A program made the position numbers and the translations under genes. The notes beneath the pieces are model-generated. The model worked only from the letters and a program-made list of their open reading frames with translations, did no database searches and had not been told where the DNA came from. 8,032 nt of DNA from Candidatus Nomurabacteria bacterium (GTDB taxonomy: Bacteria; Patescibacteriota; Minisyncoccia; Phycocordibacterales; UBA9973): NCBI GenBank assembly GCA_020846955.1, contig JADLCZ010000036.1:1-8032 (forward strand), given 5' to 3'. The first letter of the stretch is position 1, and the number at the start of each line of letters is the position of its first letter. Shown piece by piece: positions 1 through 6,884 of this stretch.

Positions 1-2
1 AA

Positions 3-122
3 TTCAATGGAGTATCAAGAAAAACCTTTCTGCTCCATCTAAAAGAATGTGAGTTTCGGTATAATCATAAACATGATATACTTAAAATATTAAAAGTAAT
101 TACTAGCAATTTGCTAGTCTAG
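3..122 (+). CDS. IS1595-family (ISXO2-like) transposase, C-terminal end only
   Basis: An open frame enters from the left edge and stops at TAG (120-122), giving the last 39 residues of a protein. The segment FNGVSRKTFLLHLKECEFRY followed by NHKHDILKILK matches, from memory, the conserved C-terminal block of IS1595/ISXO2-type DDE transposases (a 'NG-x-x-x-x-F-x-LHLKECEFRFN' pattern just before the end of the protein). The rest of the gene and the left end of the element lie outside the window, so it cannot be said whether the element is intact. It is in the same strand and reading frame as the methyltransferase that starts 24 bases downstream, with stops at 120-122 and 138-140 between them. 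Known for the family: cut-and-paste-type transposition with an 8-bp target duplication. The family call rests on a short fragment. Confidence 0.75.
   Translation, partial: FNGVSRKTFLLHLKECEFRYNHKHDILKILKVITSNLLV
102..118. repeat. 17-bp palindrome at the transposase 3' end
   Basis: ACTAGCAA (102-109) and TTGCTAGT (111-118) are perfect 8-base inverted arms around a single T at 110. It overlaps the last codons of the transposase and ends two bases before its stop codon. It could fold as a six-pair stem with a five-base loop in the transcript, or it could be part of the right end of the insertion sequence. No T-run follows, so it does not look like an intrinsic terminator. Confidence 0.55.
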
Positions 123-141
123 AGCCTTGATAAAATATGAT
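111..141 (+). promoter_or_regulatory. possible promoter for the methyltransferase-GT17 pair
   Basis: TATGAT at 136-141 matches five of six bases of the sigma-70 -10 consensus and ends only five bases before the ATG at 147. TTGCTA at 111-116 matches four of six -35 bases, but the 19-base spacing is long. If the -10 is used, transcription would begin at or within a few bases of the start codon, giving a leaderless or nearly leaderless mRNA. The -35-like hexamer lies inside the palindrome at the end of the IS, so the IS may contribute to the promoter. In DNA this AT-rich a chance match is quite possible. Confidence 0.35.
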
Positions 142-146
142 ACATT

Positions 147-944
147 ATGAAAACATTAGATGATATAGCTTTGGGTTATAAAACAGATAAATCTAGTATG
201 TGGCACAATTATACAAAATTGTACGCATTATATTTTGATCCAATTCGAAATGAGAAATTAAAGATTCTTGAAATTGGTGTAGACAAAGGATACTCTGTAA
301 AGGCCTGGAAGGAGTACTTCCCAAATGCTGAAATTACGGCTATCGATATTATAGATTTAAAGCATCTTGAGGAGGAGCGTGTTAATATAATTACAGGCAG
401 TCAAAATGATGTAAACTTTTTGGGACAAGTAAATAAAGATTATGGTCCGTTTGATATTATTATTGATGATGGTAGTCATCATAACGACGATATGAAATGT
501 AGTTTCGAATATTTGTTTCCACTTCTTAAAAAAGGTGGCCTGTATATTGTTGAAGATTTGCATGCATGTTATTGGGGCAAGAGTCACGGCACTGGTGAGC
601 CTGTTTTTATTGATCTATTAAAGAAGCTAATTGATGGTGTAAACTCTGGTGGAAAATCTGGTACAGCAAACATTGCTCTTGATGACGAAGATGGGTGGTA
701 TCATCAAAAAAAATTAGCCCCTATGGATTGGTGGGAAAAGAATTTAGAATTTATACACTTATATCGTAGCATCGTTTTTATCAAGAAATATCCACCAAGT
801 GAGAAGGACTTATATATTGAAGGTCACTTCCCCAACTATCTAACTGTCGGCAAAACAGTACCTTTAAAATATTATGAGTCTTATTTAAAAAGAAAAGTCA
901 AAAAAATATACAGAAAAATAAAATATTTTCTCAAAAAAATATGA
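147..944 (+). CDS. SAM-dependent sugar O-methyltransferase, MycE/TylF-like
   Basis: A 265-residue class I methyltransferase, probably O-methylating a sugar hydroxyl in the surface glycan. The N-terminal part (YKTDKSS then HNYTKLYALYF, residues 11-30) resembles the start of the MycE (mycinamicin 2''-O-methyltransferase) catalytic domain. The SAM-binding glycine motif is LEIGVDKGYS (41-50), with the acidic ribose-binding AIDI at 65-68. IDDGSHH (106-112) and ED (136-137) match the positions that bind the catalytic metal ion and act as base in MycE. The C-terminal 20 residues are strongly basic (KRKVKKIYRKIKYFLKKI), which could hold it near the membrane or polymer. The start is fixed by an in-frame stop at 138-140 and has no Shine-Dalgarno sequence. 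The gene overlaps the GT17 gene by ATGA (941-944), so the two are probably translationally coupled and share a substrate. The acceptor sugar is unknown. Confidence 0.85.
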   Translation: MKTLDDIALGYKTDKSSMWHNYTKLYALYFDPIRNEKLKILEIGVDKGYSVKAWKEYFPNAEITAIDIIDLKHLEEERVNIITGSQNDVNFLGQVNKDYGPFDIIIDDGSHHNDDMKCSFEYLFPLLKKGGLYIVEDLHACYWGKSHGTGEPVFIDLLKKLIDGVNSGGKSGTANIALDDEDGWYHQKKLAPMDWWEKNLEFIHLYRSIVFIKKYPPSEKDLYIEGHFPNYLTVGKTVPLKYYESYLKRKVKKIYRKIKYFLKKI

Positions 945-1930
945 GAATTGTAAGAGCTCTAAAAACAAAACTAGGTGTACTAACAAACAAAGGTCTTTCT
1001 TTTGTTGATAATTTAACATACAAATATCTACAGAAAAATAAACTCTCCGATTTCGAAATTGTTGAATATCGAAAGAAAATAAAAATCTATGATATTTTTA
1101 ATTTTTATAATGAAATCGAAACACTTGAGATAAGATTAAATATACTAAATAAATATGTTGATTACTTTGTTATAGTAGAATCAACTCTAACTCATTCAGG
1201 GAACCCAAAAGAGTTATATTATAATAAAAACAAACATCTGTTTACTAAATTTCATAATAAAATTATTCATTATATTATAGATGAACCATTAAAGGATTTC
1301 GGAGATGCTAGGTCACGATTACTCAATAAAAACTTACCAGAAATTGAAAAAAACATACTCGAATCCGCGCTAAAATCTGATAGCGCTCCTAAAGATAAAC
1401 CAAATTTTTTACGTGATTTTTATGAGAAAGAAAGTGTAAAGAAGGCATTAGTGGGATTAAATGATGATGATTTTTGTTATATATCTGATCTCGATGAAAT
1501 ATGGAACCCTGATATTTTAATAGATTACAGTTCAAATTCTATTTATAAGTTTAAGCAATTAGCCTATTATTATTATTTAAATAATAGGTCAAACGAAAAA
1601 TGGGTTGGTACTACAGCAGCAAAATATTCTATTATTAAAAATGGTTGCCTGAACGACCTAAAAAGCATTAGTAAAACCAGGCATATGTTTGTAGAAAATG
1701 GTGGCTGGCATTTCACTTATCAAGGTGGAACTGATAGGGTAAAGCTGAAATTAGAGTCATTTTCACATCAGGAGTTTAATAACGAAAAAACAAAAAAAAA
1801 TATAGTGGAAAAATTAAAAAACAATAAAGACATAGTGGGAAGGAGCTTTAAATTCTGGGTTGACGAGAAGGACCTACCTAAATATATCATAGAGAATAAA
1901 GAAAAATACATAAAAATGTTTAAGGGGTAA
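941..1930 (+). CDS. glycosyltransferase family 17 protein
   Basis: A 329-residue protein of the GT17 family, whose known eukaryotic member (GnT-III) adds the bisecting beta-1,4-GlcNAc to N-glycans; bacterial members are largely uncharacterised. Visible signatures are the family opening KIYDIFNFYNEIETLEIRL (48-66), YFVIVESTLTHSG (75-87), the metal/nucleotide-binding DxD in YISDLDEIW (180-188) and GGWHFTYQGG (254-263). The first 45 residues before the domain are basic and look like a short membrane-proximal extension, without a clear transmembrane helix or signal peptide. It overlaps the methyltransferase by four bases and has no Shine-Dalgarno sequence, so reinitiation is likely. Base composition is very low here: 14 G+C in the 60 bases at 1501-1560. 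Donor and acceptor cannot be read from the sequence; UDP-GlcNAc is a guess from the family. Confidence 0.88.
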   Translation: MRIVRALKTKLGVLTNKGLSFVDNLTYKYLQKNKLSDFEIVEYRKKIKIYDIFNFYNEIETLEIRLNILNKYVDYFVIVESTLTHSGNPKELYYNKNKHLFTKFHNKIIHYIIDEPLKDFGDARSRLLNKNLPEIEKNILESALKSDSAPKDKPNFLRDFYEKESVKKALVGLNDDDFCYISDLDEIWNPDILIDYSSNSIYKFKQLAYYYYLNNRSNEKWVGTTAAKYSIIKNGCLNDLKSISKTRHMFVENGGWHFTYQGGTDRVKLKLESFSHQEFNNEKTKKNIVEKLKNNKDIVGRSFKFWVDEKDLPKYIIENKEKYIKMFKG

Positions 1931-2758
1931 TTATCTTTCTTTATATAATTTTATAATTCTGTTTAAAGAAAACTTTTTAGGTAGTTTAATATAAATACTG
2001 TATAAAACAAAACGGGCATAAGCTCTAATTAACATTGGATAATAATTATTATAATTATTTTTATGTTTTTTTAAATAAGATAATAATTTTCTGAAAACTT
2101 CTAATCTGTTTGTTGCGCTTAAACTACTTTCTCTTATTGTATATTTAAGGCTATAAGTTGGCAAATTTGCAAGCTTACCAATAGTTCCCAGCTTAAGCCA
2201 CAGGTCATAATCTTCTATATGGAGCGTATCTTTATCCTCACTATATCCACCGCATTTGATAGCGGAATCTTTACGAAACAATACACTCGAGTGCGCAAAA
2301 CAATTTTTGCCTAGAAGTTTATTCTTAATATCATAATCTTTTTCTGGTAATAAATATCTAAACAACTCTTCCCCATTTTCATTAGCCATAATAACTCCTG
2401 TCCCAACTAAAACATAATCTTTATTATTCTCAAAAAATTCAACTTGTTTTTCGAGCTTATACTTATCCACCCAAATATCATCATCATCAATCCGTGCTAT
2501 ATATTCTCCTTTTGCTTCTTTAAGACCCTTGTTAAGAGTCTTTTGTATTCCTATATTACTATCGTTTTTTATATACTTTATTCTTTGGTCTTTATTTACA
2601 TAGCTATCAACAATAATACTTGTATTATCCTCTGAACCGTCATCTATAACTAATAGTTCCCAATCTGTATAAGACTGGGCAAATACGCTCTCTAGGGCCT
2701 TTTTTATCCACTTAGAGCCATTGTATGTTGGCAGTATAATTGATACTAATTTATTCAT
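1931..2758 (-). CDS. glycosyltransferase family 2 (GT-A fold)
   Basis: A 275-residue inverting GT2 enzyme that should transfer one sugar from a nucleotide sugar during assembly of the polysaccharide repeat unit on the cytoplasmic side. The N-terminal SIILPTYNGSKWIKKALESV (6-25) and VIDDGS (37-42) are the nucleotide-binding part. RIDDDD (89-94) is the metal-binding DxD region and EDYDLWLKL (182-190) holds the likely catalytic base. The C-terminal 60 residues are rich in Lys, Tyr and Arg and probably sit against the membrane. It is the last gene of the minus-strand operon: its ATG is one base after the GT11 stop, with no Shine-Dalgarno sequence. Its stop codon directly touches that of the convergent GT17 gene. 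GT2 covers many donors, so specificity cannot be assigned. Confidence 0.92.
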   Translation of the reverse strand: MNKLVSIILPTYNGSKWIKKALESVFAQSYTDWELLVIDDGSEDNTSIIVDSYVNKDQRIKYIKNDSNIGIQKTLNKGLKEAKGEYIARIDDDDIWVDKYKLEKQVEFFENNKDYVLVGTGVIMANENGEELFRYLLPEKDYDIKNKLLGKNCFAHSSVLFRKDSAIKCGGYSEDKDTLHIEDYDLWLKLGTIGKLANLPTYSLKYTIRESSLSATNRLEVFRKLLSYLKKHKNNYNNYYPMLIRAYARFVLYSIYIKLPKKFSLNRIIKLYKER

Positions 2759-2759
2759 A

Positions 2760-3650
2760 TTATATTCGCACCCAGGATTCTGGGATTAAATCATCTGTAT
2801 TAATCTTGCTATTTGCGTACCAATCCTTTGGGGTAACCACTATCTTATCTCGGGACTCAGAAAGCCATGCTCCCCACCAAGAAAAAGTACTATTCGGTAT
2901 AACGAAATTCTTGCATTGGCTCATTAGGAACAGATCTCCCTCCCCTTTCTTACCTTCGCAATCTCTATCTACAAAGATTGTCGGATAATCAAATTTAATA
3001 TTTTCTTTACACCAAACTATATCATCAGAAAATACAAAAATTTTTTCTATTTTTTTCTTTTCTGAAATATATTTTATACCTTTATTGTAATAATCCATAT
3101 CATATTTTGAATGATATCCTCCTCCACCATGAGTCCTCCTTAAATGCACACAAAGGGATTCTGTATTATTTATTTCTAATTGCATGTTTTTTGTTGCCTG
3201 TGATATTGGATCCTTTAAAGTAAAGTCTTTGCGAATTTGAGATGCTATATCTATAAAATATTTCTGACTTTGCCAAAATCCTTGGAGATAAGTATTAGGC
3301 CCTAGATCTAATATACTTTTATCAAAAAAAGGTCCTTTTTCCCAACCTGGGATAAATGCTAGCTTACGCAAGATTGCATCTATAACAAGCATCACTGGGC
3401 CAGACAAAATTGGTCGATTCCAAAATGAAATCTCAGAAGGCTGAGCAATTTCGGCTTGTATATTAAATACATCTAAATCAAAATTACGGAAGTTAAAATT
3501 AGGTCGCAAAAAATGAGGCATTTTTATTCTATGATTTAAAAATGTAGTATCAAGTTTCAATGGCACATTGTGCCTGATCGAAAGAGCACGTCCAATTGCA
3601 TATTGAAACATCTGATTCCCCATCCCCCCTGAAAGTCGTACGATAATCAT
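2760..3650 (-). CDS. GT11 (alpha-1,2-fucosyltransferase family) glycosyltransferase, possible L-galactosyltransferase
   Basis: A 296-residue GT11 protein of normal length. It opens with the family signature RLSGGMGNQMFQYAIGRAL (5-23). YLQGFWQSQKYF (121-132), VFSDD (206-210) and FVIPNSTFSWWGAWLS (249-264) are also typical of bacterial alpha-1,2-fucosyltransferases such as FutC/WbsJ. The donor-binding motif, normally HxRRxD(Y), reads HLRRTHGGGGY (169-179): His169, Arg171 and Arg172 are kept but the Asp is replaced by His and a four-glycine stretch follows. Known GT11 enzymes use GDP-L-fucose. Here the gene starts three bases after GDP-mannose 3,5-epimerase, whose product GDP-L-galactose is GDP-fucose with a 6-hydroxyl, and no GDP-fucose synthesis genes are in the window. 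Transfer of L-galactose is therefore an attractive inference; fucose made from genes elsewhere remains possible. Confidence 0.88.
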   Translation of the reverse strand: MIIVRLSGGMGNQMFQYAIGRALSIRHNVPLKLDTTFLNHRIKMPHFLRPNFNFRNFDLDVFNIQAEIAQPSEISFWNRPILSGPVMLVIDAILRKLAFIPGWEKGPFFDKSILDLGPNTYLQGFWQSQKYFIDIASQIRKDFTLKDPISQATKNMQLEINNTESLCVHLRRTHGGGGYHSKYDMDYYNKGIKYISEKKKIEKIFVFSDDIVWCKENIKFDYPTIFVDRDCEGKKGEGDLFLMSQCKNFVIPNSTFSWWGAWLSESRDKIVVTPKDWYANSKINTDDLIPESWVRI

Positions 3651-3653
3651 AAA

Positions 3654-4622
3654 CTATAAATTAATTTGTTTCTCAATCCATTCGTACGTTTTTTTTATCC
3701 CATCTGTGAGTGGTGTATTCGGTGCCCAATTTAATTTTTCTTTAATTAATTTATTGTCTGAATTTCTACCTCGAACACCAAGAGGCCCCGGAATATGTTT
3801 TATAGAAAGTTTTTTATTTGCGATACCCATAGTCATCTGTGCCAATTGATTTATCGTCACCATTTCATCCGATCCAATATTCACTGGCCCTGTGAAATCA
3901 GATTGCATTAAACGCCTTACACCTTCAAGGCATTCATCGATATACAGGAATGACCTTGTCTGTTCACCATCACCCCACATTTCGATTTCGCCACCCTCTT
4001 GTGCTTGTGCTACTTTCCTACAGATAGCAGCCGGGGCTTTTTCTTTGCCGCCTTGCCATGTACCTTCAGGTCCAAAAATATTGTGGAAGCGTGCAATACG
4101 CACCTGTAAACCATAATTTCTAAGATAACTTAAATATAATCTTTCACTAAAAAGCTTTTCCCAGCCATATTCAGAATCAGGATTTGCAGGGTATGCAGAA
4201 TCTTCTCTGCAATTTGGATTATTTGGATCTTCTTGGTTGTATGCTGGATACATGCAAGCAGAAGAAGAATAAAATATCTTACCAACTTTTTGTTTTTGGG
4301 CTAAATCAGCAATATTCAAATTAATTGTTGCAGAATTATGCATCACATCTGCATCATGCTCTCCAGTAAAAATATAACCTGCACCTCCCATGTCTGCAGC
4401 CAATTGGTACACTTCGTCAAAAGGTTGATCAAGTACACTTCTGCATACACTCTGCTCACGAAGATCTCCGATTACAAATTCATCTGCAACACTCTCGCTA
4501 AAATCAGGCTTTTTTAAGTCTACTCCCCGCACCCAATACCCCTCATTTTTAAGCCTTTTAACTAAGTGGCTACCGATGAATCCCCCTGCCCCGCAAACCA
4601 ATGCTTTTTTAGTATTTTCCAT
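3654..4622 (-). CDS. gme: GDP-mannose 3,5-epimerase (plant GME-like)
   Basis: A 322-residue extended short-chain dehydrogenase that should convert GDP-D-mannose to GDP-L-galactose (with GDP-L-gulose as a side product) through NAD-dependent oxidation, epimerisation and reduction. The Rossmann motif is GAGGFIG (11-17), with Asp35 at the end of the second strand. Resemblance to plant GME, from memory, is very high: LAADMGGAGY (74-83), SSSACMYP (119-126), RFHNIFGPEGTW (178-189), GGKEKAPAA (191-199), MWGDGEQTRSF (215-225) and IPGPLGVRGRNSDN (277-290). Putative catalytic residues Cys123, Tyr152, Lys156 and Lys195 keep exactly the spacing of Cys145, Tyr174, Lys178 and Lys217 of the Arabidopsis enzyme. 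It starts four bases after the UDP-xylose synthase stop, without a Shine-Dalgarno sequence. The alternative, a different GDP-sugar epimerase of the same clade, is less likely given the intact Cys/Lys pair. Confidence 0.93.
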   Translation of the reverse strand: MENTKKALVCGAGGFIGSHLVKRLKNEGYWVRGVDLKKPDFSESVADEFVIGDLREQSVCRSVLDQPFDEVYQLAADMGGAGYIFTGEHDADVMHNSATINLNIADLAQKQKVGKIFYSSSACMYPAYNQEDPNNPNCREDSAYPANPDSEYGWEKLFSERLYLSYLRNYGLQVRIARFHNIFGPEGTWQGGKEKAPAAICRKVAQAQEGGEIEMWGDGEQTRSFLYIDECLEGVRRLMQSDFTGPVNIGSDEMVTINQLAQMTMGIANKKLSIKHIPGPLGVRGRNSDNKLIKEKLNWAPNTPLTDGIKKTYEWIEKQINL

Positions 4623-4626
4623 AAAT

Positions 4627-5562
4627 TTAACTTTTTAATAATTTAAAATAATCATATGTAATTTGTAAACCTTCAGTCCTATTAATCTTTGGCTCCCATT
4701 TAAGTATATCACGAGCTTTTGTAATATCAGGCTTCCTCTGTTTGGGGTCATCTATCGGCAAGTCTTTATAGATTATCTTTTGATTCGAGCCTGTCAATTT
4801 GATAATTTCCTCTGCAAAATCTTTTATACTAATTTCCTCTGGATTACCAATATTTATAGGCATAGAATAGTCACTTAAAAGTAGTCTATATATACCCTCT
4901 ACTAAATCATCGACATAACAAAATGACCTTGTTTGGCTGCCGTCCCCAAATACGGTCAAATCTTCCCCCCGCATAGCTTGTCCAATAAAGGCAGGTAATG
5001 CCCTACCGTCATCTAGGCGCATCCTTGGGCCATAAGTATTAAATATACGCACAATGCGTGTCTCCAAGCCAAATTGCCTATTGTATGCCATTGTCATGGC
5101 TTCTTGGAAGCGCTTGGCCTCGTCATATACACTACGTGGGCCTATTGGGTTAACATTACCCCAATACTCCTCAGTTTGAGGGCTAACCATAGGATCGCCA
5201 TAGACTTCACTCGTTGAGGCTATCAATATCCTTGCTTTTTTAGCTTTTGCAAGTCCTAATAAATTGTGTGTACCGAGTGATCCAACTTTCAAAGTTTCTA
5301 TTGGGAATTTAAGATAATCGATCGGACTTGCCGGTGAGGCAAAGTGTAAAATATAATCAAGGTCACCATCGATCTTTATAAGTTCACAAACATCTTGTTC
5401 AATAAATACAAAGTCTTCTTTGTTTAATAAATGTTCAATATTTTTTTTATTGCCGGTAATTAAATTATCCATGCACAAAACACTGTATCCTTCTGTTAAG
5501 AATCTATCACATAAATGTGATCCGAGAAATCCTGCTCCACCTGTTATTAATACTTTTTTCAT
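4627..5562 (-). CDS. uxs: UDP-glucuronate decarboxylase (UDP-xylose synthase)
   Basis: A 311-residue extended short-chain dehydrogenase predicted to oxidise and decarboxylate UDP-glucuronic acid to UDP-xylose with bound NAD. The Rossmann motif is GGAGFLG (8-14). Family-specific blocks are [15 protein letters not shown] (73-87), STSEVYGDP (116-124), [19 protein letters not shown] (133-151) with catalytic Tyr146 and Lys150, and [15 protein letters not shown] (207-221). [13 protein letters not shown] (271-283) is the typical C-terminal signature that separates this family from dTDP-glucose 4,6-dehydratases. At about 310 residues it is the compact soluble form, without the N-terminal membrane anchor of animal and some plant enzymes. 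Its ATG overlaps the ugd stop by four bases (ATGA on the minus strand), so the enzyme supplying its substrate is coupled to it directly upstream. Confidence 0.93.
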   Translation of the reverse strand: MKKVLITGGAGFLGSHLCDRFLTEGYSVLCMDNLITGNKKNIEHLLNKEDFVFIEQDVCELIKIDGDLDYILHFASPASPIDYLKFPIETLKVGSLGTHNLLGLAKAKKARILIASTSEVYGDPMVSPQTEEYWGNVNPIGPRSVYDEAKRFQEAMTMAYNRQFGLETRIVRIFNTYGPRMRLDDGRALPAFIGQAMRGEDLTVFGDGSQTRSFCYVDDLVEGIYRLLLSDYSMPINIGNPEEISIKDFAEEIIKLTGSNQKIIYKDLPIDDPKQRKPDITKARDILKWEPKINRTEGLQITYDYFKLLKS

Positions 5563-6881
5563 TTGATTATATTTCTACCAATACATTCATAATAAAATCC
5601 AAGACTCTTCATTTCACTCGGTTCATAAATATTTCTACCATCAAAAATTACTTTATCTTTTAAACTCTCTCCTATTTTAGCGAAATCTGGGGATCGGAAT
5701 TCTGGCCACTCTGTTAAAACTACCAACGCATCAGAATCTTGCAAAATTTCATATTGATCCTTACCATAAATAATTTTATCCCCTAGCATCCTCTTGGCTT
5801 CGTGCATGGCTTTTGGATCATACGCGTATACACTAGCACCTGCATTGAGTAATTGATCTATCAATACAAGACTTGGAGCCTCACGCATATCATCAGTCTT
5901 TGGCTTGAAAGACAATCCCCACAGTACTATCTTTTTGCCTTTCAAATCCTTGAAGTAATTTGTTAATTTTTCAAACATTATATGCTTCTGATTATCATTT
6001 ACTTCCTCTACCGCTTGCAATACTTTCATGTTATAGCCATTCTCATGGGCAGTTTTAATCAAAGCTTTCACATCTTTTGGGAAACAGCTTCCTCCATAGC
6101 CAATACCAGGGTAAATAAATTTATTTCCTATTCTACTATCACTCCCAATACCACGTCGTACCATATTTACATCCACCCCCATAATATCGCACAGGTTGGC
6201 TATATCATTCATAAAGCTAATTTTAGTAGCAAGCATACTATTGGATGCATATTTGGTCATCTCAGCACTTGGTATATCCATAAATATGCAAGGGTGGCCA
6301 TTGAGAAGAAATGGTTTATATAATTTATTCATTACTTCCTCGGCACTTTTTGATTCCACTCCAATAATAATTCTTTCGGGCTTCATAAAGTCCTCTATAG
6401 CTGCTCCCTCTTTTAGGAATTCAGGATTACTTACTACGTCGAATTCAACTTTAACATTTCTTTTTGTTAAAGCATCTTGTACAGCTTCCTTCACCTTTTT
6501 GGCTGTACCTACGGGTACAGTACTTTTTGTTACTACTACAGTATATTTATCTATATTATTCCCTATTGCATCCGCTACTGCCAATACATGCTTGAGGTCT
6601 GCACTACCGTCCTCATCTGGTGGTGTCCCCACTGCAATAAAAATAACTTCACAGTCTTTTATATTTTCGCTGATTGAACTTTCAAATTGTAGTCGCCCCT
6701 TCTCATAATTACTTACAACAATCTCTTCTAGCCCTTGTTCGTATATTGGCAAGATTCCTTTTCTGAGATTTTCTATTTTTTTTGTGTCTATGTCTATACA
6801 GGCAACATCCATACCGACTTCAGCAAAGCAAGCTCCTGTAACTAGTCCAACATACCCTGTACCGATAACTGCAATTTTCAT
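5559..6881 (-). CDS. ugd: UDP-glucose 6-dehydrogenase
   Basis: A 440-residue cytoplasmic enzyme, a normal bacterial length, that oxidises UDP-glucose twice with NAD+ to UDP-glucuronate. The N-terminal NAD domain has [11 protein letters not shown] (6-16) with Asp30 for the adenosine ribose, then [13 protein letters not shown] (84-96) and KSTVPVGT (119-126). SNPEFLKEG (151-159), EMTKYASNS (207-215) and [10 protein letters not shown] (261-270) follow, with Cys266 as the thiohemiacetal nucleophile. The C-terminal UDP-binding domain shows [15 protein letters not shown] (322-336) and FDGRN (413-417). All catalytic blocks are intact. The ATG lies three bases after the 4-epimerase stop and has no Shine-Dalgarno sequence. 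Its stop overlaps the start of the UDP-xylose synthase gene, so the order of the genes follows the order of the reactions. A UDP-ManNAc or UDP-GlcNAc dehydrogenase is less likely given the [11 protein letters not shown] type sequence and the UXS partner. Confidence 0.96.
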   Translation of the reverse strand: MKIAVIGTGYVGLVTGACFAEVGMDVACIDIDTKKIENLRKGILPIYEQGLEEIVVSNYEKGRLQFESSISENIKDCEVIFIAVGTPPDEDGSADLKHVLAVADAIGNNIDKYTVVVTKSTVPVGTAKKVKEAVQDALTKRNVKVEFDVVSNPEFLKEGAAIEDFMKPERIIIGVESKSAEEVMNKLYKPFLLNGHPCIFMDIPSAEMTKYASNSMLATKISFMNDIANLCDIMGVDVNMVRRGIGSDSRIGNKFIYPGIGYGGSCFPKDVKALIKTAHENGYNMKVLQAVEEVNDNQKHIMFEKLTNYFKDLKGKKIVLWGLSFKPKTDDMREAPSLVLIDQLLNAGASVYAYDPKAMHEAKRMLGDKIIYGKDQYEILQDSDALVVLTEWPEFRSPDFAKIGESLKDKVIFDGRNIYEPSEMKSLGFYYECIGRNIIK

Positions 6882-6884
6882 ATA

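Noticed and set aside
357..587. Minus-strand open frame inside the methyltransferase gene
   Set aside because: It covers the conserved SAM- and metal-binding motifs of the real gene on the other strand; its protein is low in complexity and matches nothing.
1936..1978. Inverted repeat TTTCTTTA / TAAAGAAA (1936-1943, 1964-1971) followed by five T's, as a terminator for GT17
   Set aside because: The stem is almost all A-T with a 20-base loop, lies inside the GT2 coding end and the T-run is short; a functional terminator cannot be supported.
2740..2988. + strand open frame across the GT11/GT2 boundary
   Set aside because: It is antisense to the conserved C-terminus of GT11 and the start of GT2 and has no family signature.
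2760..3650. GT11 as a degenerate, inactive enzyme because the HxRRxD motif is incomplete
   Set aside because: The His and both Arg residues, the N-terminal GGMGNQMFQYA block and the C-terminal NSTFSWWGAW block are intact and the reading frame is full length, so a changed specificity is more likely than loss of function.
5982..6708. Overlapping + strand open frames opposite ugd (up to 170 codons)
   Set aside because: They lie antisense to an intact, highly conserved UDP-glucose dehydrogenase, show no recognisable domain and have no promoter or start signal of their own.
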